NCBI RefSeq assembly: GCF_018336935.1
Contig: NZ_CP068771.1
Coordinates: 1,860,001 to 1,924,000, forward strand
DNA from: Serratia plymuthica
GTDB taxonomy: Bacteria > Pseudomonadota > Gammaproteobacteria > Enterobacterales > Enterobacteriaceae
Length of the DNA stretch: 64,000 nucleotides
Direction: 5' to 3'
In this document: positions 42,825-52,153 of the stretch, in pieces
Position numbering within the stretch: position 1 is the first letter of the stretch
How the letters are laid out: every line of letters starts with the position of its first letter
Program-made: the position numbers and the translations under genes
Notes under the pieces: model-generated
Databases searched by the model: none
The model's input: the letters and a program-made list of their open reading frames with translations, nothing else
What the model was told of the DNA's origin: nothing

Positions 42825-42908
42825 GGAGGGAGCCTCGCATCGTTGTGGCTTTTGCTGAAATATGGCATGTTCATTATTGATATGATCTCACTATTTTCGG
42901 CCAGCAAA

Positions 42909-43829
42909 ATGAACAACGCTCACCAATTTAAAAATGGCGATCTGTTTGCCCTGACTGTTTTCCTCGCCGTCGCGACGCATCGCAGTTTTCATGCGGCGGC
43001 GGTGGAACTTGAGGTGACGCCATCGGCGATCAGTCATTCAGTGAAAAATCTGGAGCGACGCCTTGCCGTTCGATTGTTCAATCGCACAACGCGCAGCGTA
43101 TCGCTGACCGACGCGGGAGAGCAGCTTGCGGCTAAACTGCGCCCCGCATTGTCCTCCATCAGCAATGCGTTGCAAGAGGTGGACGATTTTCGCGGGACAC
43201 CCAGCGGCACTGTGCGGATCAACGCCAGCGAAGGCGCGGTCCGTATGGTTTTACGCCCGCTGTTGGCCCGCTTTCTGGCTGCATACCCGCAGATCCACCT
43301 TGATATCGTCTGTGACGGCAAACTCAGCGATATCATTGCCGATGGCTTTGATGCCGGGATCCGTCTGGCCGACGCTGTACCGCAGGATATGGTCGCAATA
43401 CGCGTCAGCGAACCCGTACGCTTTGCCGTCATCGCCGCGCCCGAGTATTTCGCCGCGCACGGGCGCCCGAAAGTGCCGCAAGATCTGCTGCGCCATCACT
43501 GTATCCGCTTCCGTTTCGACAGCGGGGCCATTTATCGCTGGGAGTTCGAACGCCATGGCTTCGTGGAATCGATAAATGTGACCGGCCCACTCACCCTGAC
43601 CGATCAACCTTTAATGGTCGATGCTGCCATCGACGGTATTGGCATCGCCTTTGTGCCCGATCATTTGGCCATCGAAGCGCTGCGGGAAGGGCGCCTTGAG
43701 CGCGTGTTGGATGAGTGGTGCCCGTCATACCCGGGATTGTGCCTCTATTATTCCGGTCATCGTCATGTGTCGAGCGGGCTGAAGGCGTTGATAAGCTGCA
43801 TTCGCGGCGCGCAACAACAGCCGTCATAA
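42909..43829 (+). CDS. LysR-family transcriptional regulator
   Basis: The 306-residue regulator has an N-terminal winged helix (FHAAAVELEVTPSAISHSVKNLERRLAVRLFNRTTRSVSLTDAG, split here over residues 28-70) and a periplasmic-binding-like effector domain. MNNAHQFKNGD at 42909 fits the family start. It lies in the same direction as, and 167 bp before, a zinc alcohol dehydrogenase gene, which may be its target; LysR targets are more often divergent, so this is unsure. Confidence 0.88.
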   Translation: MNNAHQFKNGDLFALTVFLAVATHRSFHAAAVELEVTPSAISHSVKNLERRLAVRLFNRTTRSVSLTDAGEQLAAKLRPALSSISNALQEVDDFRGTPSGTVRINASEGAVRMVLRPLLARFLAAYPQIHLDIVCDGKLSDIIADGFDAGIRLADAVPQDMVAIRVSEPVRFAVIAAPEYFAAHGRPKVPQDLLRHHCIRFRFDSGAIYRWEFERHGFVESINVTGPLTLTDQPLMVDAAIDGIGIAFVPDHLAIEALREGRLERVLDEWCPSYPGLCLYYSGHRHVSSGLKALISCIRGAQQQPS

Positions 43830-43996
43830 CTCGCCTGCGTACTTTTCCTCTGTCCCTTGGATTGATGAATATCATTCACTTTAACAGTGAGACTGGCCTG
43901 CATTGTTGCGCTAAGGGGAGTGTTTTACGCTTGCATGGCAAGGCGTCGGAGCATATCGGCGCCTATTAACCGCCATCGCAAAGCAAGGAACCCGCA

Positions 43997-45022
43997 ATGG
44001 AAAAGAAGATGAAGGCCGTCGTCATGACGGGCGCCAATCGCCCGTGGGAAGTTTGGCAAGTGCCGATGCCCAAGGCTGAGCCAGGTCAGGTATTGGTAAA
44101 AGTGCGTGCTTCAGGAATGTGTTACACCGATGTATGGTCTACGCAAGGCTACGGCGGGGATATCTATCCGCAGACCCCCGGCCATGAAGTGGTGGGCGAC
44201 GTGGTTGAAGTCGGCGCCGGCGTGCATTCGCGTCAGATTGGCGATCGCGTCGGTACGACATGGGTGCAGTCATCTTGTGGGCGTTGCGCCTATTGTCGCG
44301 AGAACCGTCCTTTAACGGGGCAAACTGCGATGAACTGCGTTTCACCGCGTACCACGGGTTTCGTCGCGCAGGGTGGGCATGCCGAATATATCGCCATTGC
44401 TGCCGAAGGCACGGTGTTGCTGCCGGATGGACTGCCCTATGTGGATGCCGCGCCTATGATGTGCGCCGGTTATACCACCTGGAGCGGGCTTCGCGACGCC
44501 GCGCCGCAACCCCACGAGAAGGTGGCCATTTTGGGCATCGGCGGTCTGGGACACGTCGCGTTGCAGCTATCGAAAGCCTGCGGTTTCGAGACGATCGCCA
44601 TCACTCATTCACCGGATAAGCACCCTCTGGCGTTGCAACTGGGTGCCGATCGGGTCGTCGAGTCTGGGAAGGCCTTGTTGGAGAGTGGCGGCGCAGATAT
44701 TTTGCTGGTGACAACCAATGATTTCGATTCCGCTCAGGAAGCGATGACGGGATTGCGAGTTGACGGCCGCGTCGTTCTTTGCGGGTTGGATTTCAGTAAA
44801 CCCTTTGCTATCTCGTCCGACGGCGTGCCATTCCATATGATGCGCCAAAGGATCATAGGTTCGACGCACGGTGGGCAGCAGTATCTGAGCGAGGTTCTCA
44901 ATCTCGCGGCGAAAGGTAAAGTGAAACCGATCGTCGAGACTTTCTCGCTGGATCAAGCGCAGGAAGCCTACACGCGGCTGGCCTCTGGGAAAATGCGTTT
45001 CCGCGGCGTGTTCGTGCCTTAA
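43997..45022 (+). CDS. Zinc-dependent alcohol dehydrogenase (MDR superfamily)
   Basis: This 341-residue medium-chain dehydrogenase has the catalytic zinc Cys in SGMCYTDVW and GHEVVGDVVEVG, a structural-zinc cysteine cluster beginning CGRCAYC, and the NAD-binding turn LGIGGLGHVALQLSKA. In the structural lobe the fourth Cys comes 13 residues after the third rather than the usual 7 (CRENRPLTGQTAMNC), so this lobe is enlarged. The substrate is unknown. AAGGAAC precedes the ATG. A terminator-like hairpin follows. Confidence 0.87.
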   Translation: MEKKMKAVVMTGANRPWEVWQVPMPKAEPGQVLVKVRASGMCYTDVWSTQGYGGDIYPQTPGHEVVGDVVEVGAGVHSRQIGDRVGTTWVQSSCGRCAYCRENRPLTGQTAMNCVSPRTTGFVAQGGHAEYIAIAAEGTVLLPDGLPYVDAAPMMCAGYTTWSGLRDAAPQPHEKVAILGIGGLGHVALQLSKACGFETIAITHSPDKHPLALQLGADRVVESGKALLESGGADILLVTTNDFDSAQEAMTGLRVDGRVVLCGLDFSKPFAISSDGVPFHMMRQRIIGSTHGGQQYLSEVLNLAAKGKVKPIVETFSLDQAQEAYTRLASGKMRFRGVFVP

Positions 45023-45052
45023 GCGGCGCAGACAAGGTGCAATGGACCTGCC

Positions 45053-45084
45053 AACGCCCGATGAACGTCATTGGGCGTTTTGTA
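45053..45084 (+). terminator. Terminator-like hairpin after the zinc dehydrogenase
   Basis: AACGCCC (45053-45059) pairs with GGGCGTT (45073-45079), followed by TTGTATTTT. A second small hairpin (GGGCG / CGCCC, 45165-45182) nearer pckA may end the leftward pckA transcript. Confidence 0.55.
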
Positions 45085-45200
45085 TTTTAGCGGCATCTGC
45101 GGTCGCCTTGTGTTGCAGATGCCTATCCGTTCCCTGACCCGTTTTTTTGCCTTTGCCATAACAAGGGCGCCTGAAGACGCCCGGATAAAACAGGGCGTGT

Positions 45201-46820
45201 TTACAGTTTGGGGCCGGCGCTCACCAGCTTTTCGCCTGCCGGCGTCACGGTGTATTTGGCGAAGTTATCGATAAAGCGCTGCGCCAAATCCTGTGCCTTT
45301 TCCTGCCATAGCGATTCGTCGGCGTAGGTTTTGCGCGGGTCGAGGATCGAAGGATCGACACCCGGCAGTGCCGTCGGGACCGCCAGGCCGAAAATCGGCA
45401 GGGTGAAGGTCTCGGCGTGCTCAATCTCACCGTTCAAAATCGAGTCGATAATGCCGCGCGTGTCCTTGATGGAGATGCGCTTGCCGCTGCCGTTCCAACC
45501 GGTATTCACCAGATAGGCCTGGGCACCGGCCGCCTCCATGCGTTTCACCAGCACTTCGGCGTACTGCGTCGGGTGCAGCGTCAGGAACGCGGCGCCGAAA
45601 CAGGCGGAGAAGGTGGGGGTTGGCGTGGTGATGCCGCGTTCGGTACCGGCCAGCTTGGCGGTAAAGCCGGACAGGAAGTGATACTGGGTTTGTTCCGGCG
45701 TCAGGCGAGAAACCGGCGGCAACACCCCGAAGGCATCCGCCGTCAGGAAGATGATCTTCCTGGCATGGCCGGCCTTGGACACCGGCTTGACGATGTTTTC
45801 GATGTGGTCGATCGGGTAGGACACGCGGGTATTTTCGGTCTTGCCGGCGTCATCGAAATCAATGCTGCCGTCTGCCAGCACCTGCACGTTTTCCAGCAGC
45901 GCATCGCGACGAATGGCCTGATAAATTTCCGGCTCGGCCTGCTGCGAGAGCTTGATGGTCTTCGCATAACAGCCGCCTTCAAAGTTGAACACGCCGTCGT
46001 CATCCCAACCGTGTTCGTCGTCACCGATCAACTGGCGCTTGGGATCGGTGGAGAGGGTGGTTTTGCCGGTGCCGGACAGGCCAAAGAATATCGCCACGTC
46101 ACCCTGTTCGCCGACGTTGGCCGAGCAGTGCATGGAGGCGATGCCTTGCAGCGGCAGCAGGTAGTTCATGATGGAGAACAGACCCTTTTTCATCTCGCCG
46201 CCGTACCAGGTGCCGCCGATCAACTGAATGCGTTCGGTCAGGTTGAAGGCGACGAAGTTCTCGGAATGCAGCCCCTGCTGTTGCCAGTCCGGATTGGTGC
46301 ATTTGGCGCCGTTCATCACCACGAAGTCCGGTTCGAAATCCGCCAGTTCGGCGTCGCTCGGGCGGATAAACATGTTCTTGACGAAGTGCGCCTGCCAGGC
46401 CACTTCGGTAATGAAACGCACCTTCAGGCGGGTATCGGCATTGGCGCCGCAGAAGGCGTCCACCACAAACAGGCGTTTGCCGGAGAGCTGATTGCCCACC
46501 AGGGTTTTCAGGTGCTGCCAGACTTCCGGCGACAGCGGTTGGTTGTCGTTTTTGCCGGTGCCGTTATCGGACCACCAGACGGTATCGCGCGTGGTGTCGT
46601 CACGAACGATGTATTTGTCTTTCGGGGAACGGCCGGTGAATTCGCCGGTATCGACGTTGACCGCGCCAAGCCGGGTCAGCGTACCGCGCTCCAGCGCCGG
46701 CAGATCGGCGCGGGTTTCCTCGGTAAACAGTTGTTCGTAACTTGGGTTATAGACGATCTCGGTAGCCTGATGGATACCGTAGCGGGCCAGCGTTTGTGGG
46801 GTAACAGCGATTGAAGACAT
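45201..46820 (-). CDS. pckA: Phosphoenolpyruvate carboxykinase (ATP) PckA
   Basis: The 539-residue enzyme matches E. coli PckA (540 residues). The kinase-1a P-loop is [13 protein letters not shown], kinase-2 and metal residues lie in [24 protein letters not shown], and the substrate Arg region is [10 protein letters not shown]. It converts oxaloacetate and ATP to phosphoenolpyruvate and CO2, the first committed step of gluconeogenesis. The ATG at 46820 ([11 protein letters not shown]) fits the family; an in-frame extension to 46898 is not conserved. It is divergent from a 2-hydroxycarboxylate transporter. Confidence 0.97.
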   Translation of the reverse strand: MSSIAVTPQTLARYGIHQATEIVYNPSYEQLFTEETRADLPALERGTLTRLGAVNVDTGEFTGRSPKDKYIVRDDTTRDTVWWSDNGTGKNDNQPLSPEVWQHLKTLVGNQLSGKRLFVVDAFCGANADTRLKVRFITEVAWQAHFVKNMFIRPSDAELADFEPDFVVMNGAKCTNPDWQQQGLHSENFVAFNLTERIQLIGGTWYGGEMKKGLFSIMNYLLPLQGIASMHCSANVGEQGDVAIFFGLSGTGKTTLSTDPKRQLIGDDEHGWDDDGVFNFEGGCYAKTIKLSQQAEPEIYQAIRRDALLENVQVLADGSIDFDDAGKTENTRVSYPIDHIENIVKPVSKAGHARKIIFLTADAFGVLPPVSRLTPEQTQYHFLSGFTAKLAGTERGITTPTPTFSACFGAAFLTLHPTQYAEVLVKRMEAAGAQAYLVNTGWNGSGKRISIKDTRGIIDSILNGEIEHAETFTLPIFGLAVPTALPGVDPSILDPRKTYADESLWQEKAQDLAQRFIDNFAKYTVTPAGEKLVSAGPKL

Positions 46821-47311
46821 ATCTACTTCCTTATCGGTTCTATGTCCGTAGCCTTTCAAGCCGTGGGGGCATTGGCAAGGATGAAAGTCATACGGCATAT
46901 ATTATGTGCCTCACTCCCGCACGGTGCCGCGTGCAGAGAAGAGGCTCGGGTACAGCTGACCGGATTCAGCTAATTACTGCTCCGGTTCTCATTAATAAAC
47001 GCGCGGATTTTTACTTCCATCTATAGCATAGCAGCGAATTTTCACCTGCTTAATTTAATTACAAAACGCTGACGATAATTAATTAAAATCAACATTGGCT
47101 GGGGCTCACAATATTGAATTAACGCAGCGCAATTTAGTTTTGTATTTTTATTTTTTATCATATTGTCTGAGCTGTCTACTGTTTTTTCCATTATTAAAAA
47201 ACGAAAATACGTAATGAAATTTATGATAAGCAGTTGTTTTTGTTTAATAACGTTCTTCGCATGTGGTTAGGCGAACCGTTCCGCACCGAACACTTGTCAG
47301 CAGGGTGAATA
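46821..47311. other. AT-rich divergent intergenic region between pckA and a carrier gene
   Basis: No ORF is supported in these 491 bp. The part from about 47020 to 47230 is strongly AT-rich and should hold both promoters. I looked for CRP sites because both genes serve gluconeogenic carbon sources, and found only an isolated TCACAAT half site near 47106. Confidence 0.4.
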
Positions 47312-48655
47312 ATGAAACAGATAAATGCAGAAATAGCCTGTGAGAAAGATACGCCGCTACCTGATTCATCAGGCGTAATTAACCAAATTCGACAAATGGA
47401 TATCGGCGCGGTTCCGGTCGCGTTGTTTATCACCATTTGCGCCATTGTTACCGTGTCGGCCTACGCCAACTTCTTGCCAAAGAATATGATCGGCGGCCTG
47501 GCGGTGATTATGACGCTGGGTTTTGCGCTGGCGCATTTAGGTAAAAGCATTCCCGTATTGCGGGATATTGGCGGCCCGGCCATTTTGTGCCTGATGGTGC
47601 CTTCGGTTCTGGTTTACTTCAACGTCTTCCAGCCCAACGTGATGGGCACCGTCCATCTGCTGATGAAAGAAGCCAATCTGCTGTACTTCGTTATCGCCAG
47701 TCTGGTGGTGGGCAGCATACTCGGCATGAACCGGGTGATTCTGATCCAAGGCATGATCCGCATGTTCGTGCCTTTGGTGGTCGGGACGGTAACGGCGGTG
47801 GCCACCGGGTTGCTGGTAGGCAAGCTGTTTGGCTTTACCTTCTATCACACCTTCTTCTTTATCATCGTGCCGATCATCGGTGGTGGCATAGGTGAAGGCA
47901 TTTTGCCGCTGTCGCTGGCGTATTCCGCCATTTTGGGATCGACGCCGGACGTTTACGTGGCGCAACTGGCGCCGGCGGCGGTGCTGGGCAATATCTTCGC
48001 TATCGTCGCGGCAGGGGTGTTGGCGCGTATCGGCCTGCAACGCAAGGCGTTGAGCGGTGACGGCATGCTGATCCGTTCGGCGCAGGAAAATGCGGTGTTC
48101 GCCATCAAGGAAACCAACGGCAATGTCGATTTCCAACTGATGGGCGGCGGGCTGCTGGTGATCTGCGCCTTCTTTATCGTCGGCGGCCTGTTTGAACATA
48201 TTGTGCATATTCCCGGCCCGGTGCTGATGATTCTGTTTGCCGTGCTGTGCAAATATTGCCGGGTGATCCCGGTCTCGATGGAAACCGGTGCGCACAGTTT
48301 TTACAAGTTCGTTTCTACCGCGTTGGTGTGGCCGCTGATGATTGGCCTGGGCATGCTGTATGTGCCGCTGGAAAGCGTGGTGGCGGTGTTCTCCGTGGGC
48401 TATGTGGTGGTCTGCGGTTCGGTGGTGTTGTCGATGGGCGTGGTGAGTTTCCTGATTGCGCCTTACCTGAAAATGTACCCGATTGAAGCGGCGATCGTCA
48501 CCTGCTGCCACAGCGGGCTGGGCGGTACCGGCGACGTGGCGATCCTCTCTGCGTCCAACCGCATGGGGCTGATGCCGTTCGCGCAAATCGCCACGCGGAT
48601 TGGCGGCGCCTCTACCGTGATTGGCGCGACATTATTGCTGGGTTGGTTAAGGTAG
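47312..48655 (+). CDS. 2-hydroxycarboxylate transporter (CitS family)
   Basis: This 447-residue inner-membrane symporter of the 2HCT family (CitS, MaeN, CimH) has two GGxG re-entrant-loop motifs: GGGIGEGILPLS near residue 190 and GLGGTGDVAILSASNRM near the C-terminus, where the conserved Arg follows. It imports citrate and/or malate with sodium or protons. No citrate lyase or CitAB-type sensor genes are adjacent. Placement opposite pckA suits use of C4/C6 acids as carbon source. Which acid it prefers cannot be told. Confidence 0.87.
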   Translation: MKQINAEIACEKDTPLPDSSGVINQIRQMDIGAVPVALFITICAIVTVSAYANFLPKNMIGGLAVIMTLGFALAHLGKSIPVLRDIGGPAILCLMVPSVLVYFNVFQPNVMGTVHLLMKEANLLYFVIASLVVGSILGMNRVILIQGMIRMFVPLVVGTVTAVATGLLVGKLFGFTFYHTFFFIIVPIIGGGIGEGILPLSLAYSAILGSTPDVYVAQLAPAAVLGNIFAIVAAGVLARIGLQRKALSGDGMLIRSAQENAVFAIKETNGNVDFQLMGGGLLVICAFFIVGGLFEHIVHIPGPVLMILFAVLCKYCRVIPVSMETGAHSFYKFVSTALVWPLMIGLGMLYVPLESVVAVFSVGYVVVCGSVVLSMGVVSFLIAPYLKMYPIEAAIVTCCHSGLGGTGDVAILSASNRMGLMPFAQIATRIGGASTVIGATLLLGWLR

Positions 48656-48833
48656 CTTTTCACATCATTGAAAATCTATTAAGCTGGCGTAAGTTTTATG
48701 GCGTCAGCTTTGGTTTTGCTTTAAAGCAAAGATACTGCACTTAATGGGTTTTATCTGAAAGTTGATTTATTACTTGATTTATTGACGCCATTTATCTAAA
48801 ACCGTGTGTTAATTGAATGTATGGTGATAAGTC

Positions 48834-49859
48834 ATGGAACGTAATAACAATCTTGAGCTTCTACGGGTATGCGCATGCGTAATGGTTGTTTTTGTTCATG
48901 TATCGAAGTGGGTGATGCCGAGGAGTACATCAGATTCTGAATTTATAATTGGTAATTTAATTAATAGTTTTAGTGTGATTTGCGTTCCTTTGTTTGTTAT
49001 GATATCTGGGTATTTTGTTCTTAACAATTCACGAAATACAGATGTTAAAGCTTTTTACACTAAAACATTTCTCAATATTGTCGTTCCTGTTCTGGCTTAT
49101 TCTGTTTTTTATGTGGCATTCTCATTTTTCAAAGTGAAAACCCTGCACGAAGGTTCGGCAAAGGATATCTTATACTCATTGGCAATGGGAAGGCCTTATT
49201 ACCATCTATGGTATATGTACATGCTTGTTGGATTGTATCTTCTGGTACCTTTTGTTATTAAAGCATTTGATGGTTATGAAAATAAGGTGATTTTGTATGT
49301 CTCGGGCTATTTCCTTGCCATGGCAGCGGTTTCATCTGTTTGGTATTATGTTTTTGAAGTTAAAAAGTTTTGGCCGTTGGATTTTGTAACCTATCTTGGG
49401 TACTTTTTCTTGGGTATGTACTTAGCCAGGAAGCCTGAGCCGACTGGTCGATACTTTAATCTGGTTGTTTATATTTTAACCTCGGCGTGTATTCTGATAC
49501 TATCATCAAAAACTTATCACCAATCTACTAATAGTTCTTATTTTTTCTCTTACGTTTCCATCTTGGCTATTATTTCTGCAGTAAGCTTCTTTAATTTTAT
49601 TAGGTCATTAAAAGTTAATGCCAGTCTAGTGTTATCCTTTTTGTCAAAACACTCTTTCCGAGTTTACCTTATTCATGCCCTCTTCTTGGAAATTGTTTTT
49701 TCGATATTTGGTGATGAAACATGGATTCATTCTATTCCTTTGTTTTTCATTCTTGGGATAGCGGGTGCGACCTTGGTTTTATCTTATACATATTCATGGC
49801 TAGTAGATCTAATAGGAAAAAATTCCTCATTGGGAGGTAAAGTGGCAAAATTATTGTAA
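48834..49859 (+). CDS. Acyltransferase-3 family membrane protein, AT-rich
   Basis: The 341-residue protein has about ten hydrophobic segments. It starts with the family hallmark NNLELLRVCACVMVVFVHVSKW, containing the conserved Arg and His. It resembles WecH/OafA-type O-acetyltransferases, which acetylate surface polysaccharides such as enterobacterial common antigen or O-antigen. Its DNA is far more AT-rich than the rest of the window (for example 15 of 60 bases G+C in 49021-49080) and its codon use follows. Transfer from a low-GC source is likely. No polysaccharide genes are adjacent. Confidence 0.8.
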   Translation: MERNNNLELLRVCACVMVVFVHVSKWVMPRSTSDSEFIIGNLINSFSVICVPLFVMISGYFVLNNSRNTDVKAFYTKTFLNIVVPVLAYSVFYVAFSFFKVKTLHEGSAKDILYSLAMGRPYYHLWYMYMLVGLYLLVPFVIKAFDGYENKVILYVSGYFLAMAAVSSVWYYVFEVKKFWPLDFVTYLGYFFLGMYLARKPEPTGRYFNLVVYILTSACILILSSKTYHQSTNSSYFFSYVSILAIISAVSFFNFIRSLKVNASLVLSFLSKHSFRVYLIHALFLEIVFSIFGDETWIHSIPLFFILGIAGATLVLSYTYSWLVDLIGKNSSLGGKVAKLL

Positions 49860-50119
49860 CGTCAATGAAAACATATTGAGGCCTTTATAGATTTACGTGA
49901 TTGGCCTTTAATTTTTACACCTAGTTAATGTGGTGGTTTTTCATCCAATTCATATGCTCTGCTACATTACAGCAGGCCATGGCACTTCTATCGCTAGGTG
50001 AAATACAATAAGAACATGTCTTTTTCGAGAAAAACGCGATAATTCCTATTAATTTCATCGGGTCAGCCTGACATAGTAGCGCTCAGAAGGCCGGGCTTGC
50101 ATACCTCGGGCTTCTGCCG

Positions 50120-50146
50120 AATCGCCAACCATTCCGGTTGGCGATT
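50120..50146. terminator. Perfect 11-bp hairpin downstream of a small leftward gene
   Basis: AATCGCCAACC pairs with GGTTGGCGATT over an ATTCC loop. It touches the stop codon of the leftward gene at 50146 and is followed on the plus strand by CATTTTCC. It closes an AT-rich gap (49860-50119) that otherwise shows no gene. Confidence 0.6.
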
Positions 50147-50355
50147 CATTTTCCATCTTTCAGCATGTTGATCGCCGCACCGATCAGGATCCGGCGTTCG
50201 ATGTCGTTGCTTTCAGCCAACTGCCGCGCCAGGTGTTTCGCCAGCGTTTCTACCGATAACACCTCGCCGCGATGGCGCAGTTGCATCACGCTGTCACCAA
50301 TCAAACGGGCGACCTCATCCCACACGGGTTTTATCTCCTGCTCCGAGAACATCAT
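50146..50355 (-). CDS. Small protein, possibly YmgB/AriR-like
   Basis: The 69-residue, probably all-helical protein (MMFSEQEIKPVWDEVARLIG...) has a layout like the YmgB/AriR/YcgZ small regulators: one helix, then RGEVLSVETLAKHLARQLAESNDIERRILIGAAINML. That resemblance is weak. It has a normal coding pattern and ends in a hairpin. The function is unknown. Confidence 0.5.
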   Translation of the reverse strand: MMFSEQEIKPVWDEVARLIGDSVMQLRHRGEVLSVETLAKHLARQLAESNDIERRILIGAAINMLKDGK

Positions 50356-50523
50356 CGTTTACCTCGGCTGGGTGATTTTTGGTCAATGTAGCAGTTGGGC
50401 CTGGCGTTCGCCACTGCACCGGTCGCACAACGCTAAAACCGGAAGCATAAAAAATAAGGCATCAGTGTTTCTTCTGGTTTTTTCGCCCAATACTGACTCT
50501 GTCGAATATCTGGAGGGTAGGTG

Positions 50524-50688
50524 ATGAAACTGGTCGATCAACTGGCGGAATATTATCGCCTGAGCCGGCGGGCAGAAGTGCAAAATCGGTTATGCCGTCT
50601 GTGGTTGCCGCAGGGGGAGGCGCGAATAACCTATTTGCGGGAGTTGCTGGAGCCGGTGGCTAAAACACCGGGCGAACGGCACAACTGA
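50524..50688 (+). CDS. Small 54-residue protein of unknown function
   Basis: The ORF MKLVDQLAEYYRLSRRAEVQ... has a strong ribosome site (GGAGGG at 50512-50517, 6 bases before ATG 50524). It encodes an amphipathic, arginine-rich helical peptide with no membrane segment. No family is recognised. It is divergent from the 69-residue gene at 50146-50355. The good start signal and steady codon use suggest it is real. Confidence 0.5.
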   Translation: MKLVDQLAEYYRLSRRAEVQNRLCRLWLPQGEARITYLRELLEPVAKTPGERHN

Positions 50689-50718
50689 AACCGGCGCCGG
50701 GGTTCGGCCGGGCCGGCG

Positions 50719-50826
50719 TTAACCGAAGACCATTGCCGCCCAACGCAATAACAACAGGGCGAGGCAGATCAGCAACAGAATCAAAAACATCTTCCAGTGC
50801 TTGGTGCGCATGCGTTTGGTGGCCAA
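50719..50826 (-). CDS. yniD: Small membrane protein YniD
   Basis: The 35-residue peptide has one transmembrane helix and ends LLLRWAAMVFG. It matches E. coli YniD (35 residues, recalled), sharing the KHWKM and LLLRWAAM phrases. The start is a TTG at 50826, preceded by AGGAG; an ATG five codons on would remove conserved residues. Its role is unknown beyond inner-membrane location. It lies 21 bp after another tiny membrane-protein gene. Confidence 0.75.
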   Translation of the reverse strand: MATKRMRTKHWKMFLILLLICLALLLLRWAAMVFG

Positions 50827-50847
50827 GGTGATCTCCTGTTTTGTTGA

Positions 50848-50955
50848 TCAGCTGAAGTACCAGCCGCCGATAACAAAGAGAGCAATCACGACCAGCGCGA
50901 TGACTTTTAATAAGTCACTGAAGGTGTCATCGGGATCTTTGTCGTCTTCTTTCAT
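50848..50955 (-). CDS. Small single-helix membrane protein, unknown
   Basis: The 35-residue peptide starts with an acidic cytoplasmic-like tail (MKEDDKDPDDTFSDLLK), continues with a hydrophobic helix (VIALVVIALFVIGG) and ends WYFS. A GGCGG element precedes the ATG. It is 21 bp upstream of yniD on the same strand, so both may form a two-gene small-protein operon. I do not recognise a named homologue. Confidence 0.6.
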   Translation of the reverse strand: MKEDDKDPDDTFSDLLKVIALVVIALFVIGGWYFS

Positions 50956-51156
50956 TTTACCGCCTGGCTGAGAGCCATGGTGTGAATATCGCTCACAGTA
51001 TGCCTGTTGTCCTGGGGCAGGCACAGAGATTTACCGTAAAAAACCTGTAAATAGTATGGGTTTGCGCCGCGATGCGGCGAATTCGGCAGGTGCAGGCGGC
51101 GGGGAATACGTTGTACTATTCTGTCTGCACAATGATTCATTCAATAAGGTAAGGCA

Positions 51157-51549
51157 ATGGCAGACGCAATTCCGAAGAAATATGAGAACACCGAGCGTTG
51201 GGCGTTCGGCAACACCGAGCAGCAGGCTGATGATGTGGTCAAGCTGATCCTCAACGGCACCAAGACCGCCACCTGCTCCAATCTCGACGGGGAAGGCATT
51301 CCGCTGGCCGGCGACGTGTTTGTGGTCGTTGACGGTAAAAATGTTCCGGTCTGTGCGGTAGAGCTGACCTCGGTGGAGATGAAAACCTACGATCAGGTTG
51401 ATGAAGCTCATGCCTATGCCGAAGGGGAAGGCGATCGTTCATTGGCGTACTGGCGTAAAGAGCTGCAGAGTTTCTTTGAAGAGTACGAACTGTTTTCGCC
51501 GGATATGACGCTGGTGCTGATGAATTTCAAAGTGATTGAGACTTTCTGA
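51157..51549 (+). CDS. ASCH-domain protein
   Basis: The 130-residue protein consists of a single ASCH (PUA-like) fold: ERWAFGNTEQQADDVVKLILNGTKTATCSNL, where Gly-x-Lys-x-x-Thr is the ASCH hallmark, then VDGKNVPVCAVELTSVEM and a C-terminal FFEEYELFSPDMTLVLMNFKVIE. ASCH proteins are thought to bind RNA or modified nucleosides; YqfB hydrolyses N4-acetylcytidine. AAGGTAAGG precedes the ATG. The next gene starts just after its stop. Confidence 0.8.
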   Translation: MADAIPKKYENTERWAFGNTEQQADDVVKLILNGTKTATCSNLDGEGIPLAGDVFVVVDGKNVPVCAVELTSVEMKTYDQVDEAHAYAEGEGDRSLAYWRKELQSFFEEYELFSPDMTLVLMNFKVIETF

Positions 51550-51550
51550 T

Positions 51551-52153
51551 TTGACGAGCGCAGTCCCCTACGTTTGCCAATGGGCGACGCCTGAACTGGC
51601 GGCCGATCTGATTGCCGGGCGTGCGACCTTGGCAGATGACGCCAACTGGGCGTGCAGCGGGGCGCGCGATCGGGCGGAATATATCGAATGGGCCAATCAC
51701 GTTTGCGGTATGGCCTGCCTGAAAATGGTGCTGAGCCACCGTGACGGCGATGCGCCGCCGGTGTTGGAGCTGGCGCGTCGTAGCCTGCCGTACGGCGCCT
51801 ATGTCCATGAGAGTGAGAACATCAAAGGGCTGATCTACGCGCCTTTTGTCGACTATGTGCGTGAGCAGTTTGCGTTGGACGCCGAGGTGCGGGTCGGCCT
51901 CGATGCGGAGGCGTTGCCGCAATTGCTGGCGCAGCGGCGTTATTTCATGGCCTCGGTGCACCCGGGCATTCGTCGTCCCGATCGGGCACCGCCGCAGCGG
52001 GGCGGCCACCTGGTGCTGGTCACCGCCGTTGACGCTGATGGCGTAACCTTCCACAATCCTTCCGGCGACAGCCCGGCCACGCGCCAACAGGTGAGGTTGC
52101 CGCTGAACATTTTTGACCGTTTCTTCGCCGGTCGCGGTATCGCCATCGCATAA
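51551..52153 (+). CDS. C39-like cysteine peptidase family protein
   Basis: The 200-residue protein has the papain-fold C39-like pattern: a catalytic Cys in NHVCGMACLKM (about residues 54-60), a His in GGHLVLVTAVD and an Asn/Asp partner in VTFHNPSGD. No signal peptide or transporter partner is seen, so the target is unknown. There is no ATG at the expected N-terminus. A TTG at 51551, one base after the ASCH stop, fits the usual start a few residues before YVCQW; another TTG at 51536 is possible. Coupling to the ASCH gene is likely. Confidence 0.7.
   Translation: MTSAVPYVCQWATPELAADLIAGRATLADDANWACSGARDRAEYIEWANHVCGMACLKMVLSHRDGDAPPVLELARRSLPYGAYVHESENIKGLIYAPFVDYVREQFALDAEVRVGLDAEALPQLLAQRRYFMASVHPGIRRPDRAPPQRGGHLVLVTAVDADGVTFHNPSGDSPATRQQVRLPLNIFDRFFAGRGIAIA

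Noticed and set aside
50138..50524. 128-codon rightward ORF
   Set aside because: It is antisense to the 69-residue gene at 50146-50355 and has no coding character beyond it.
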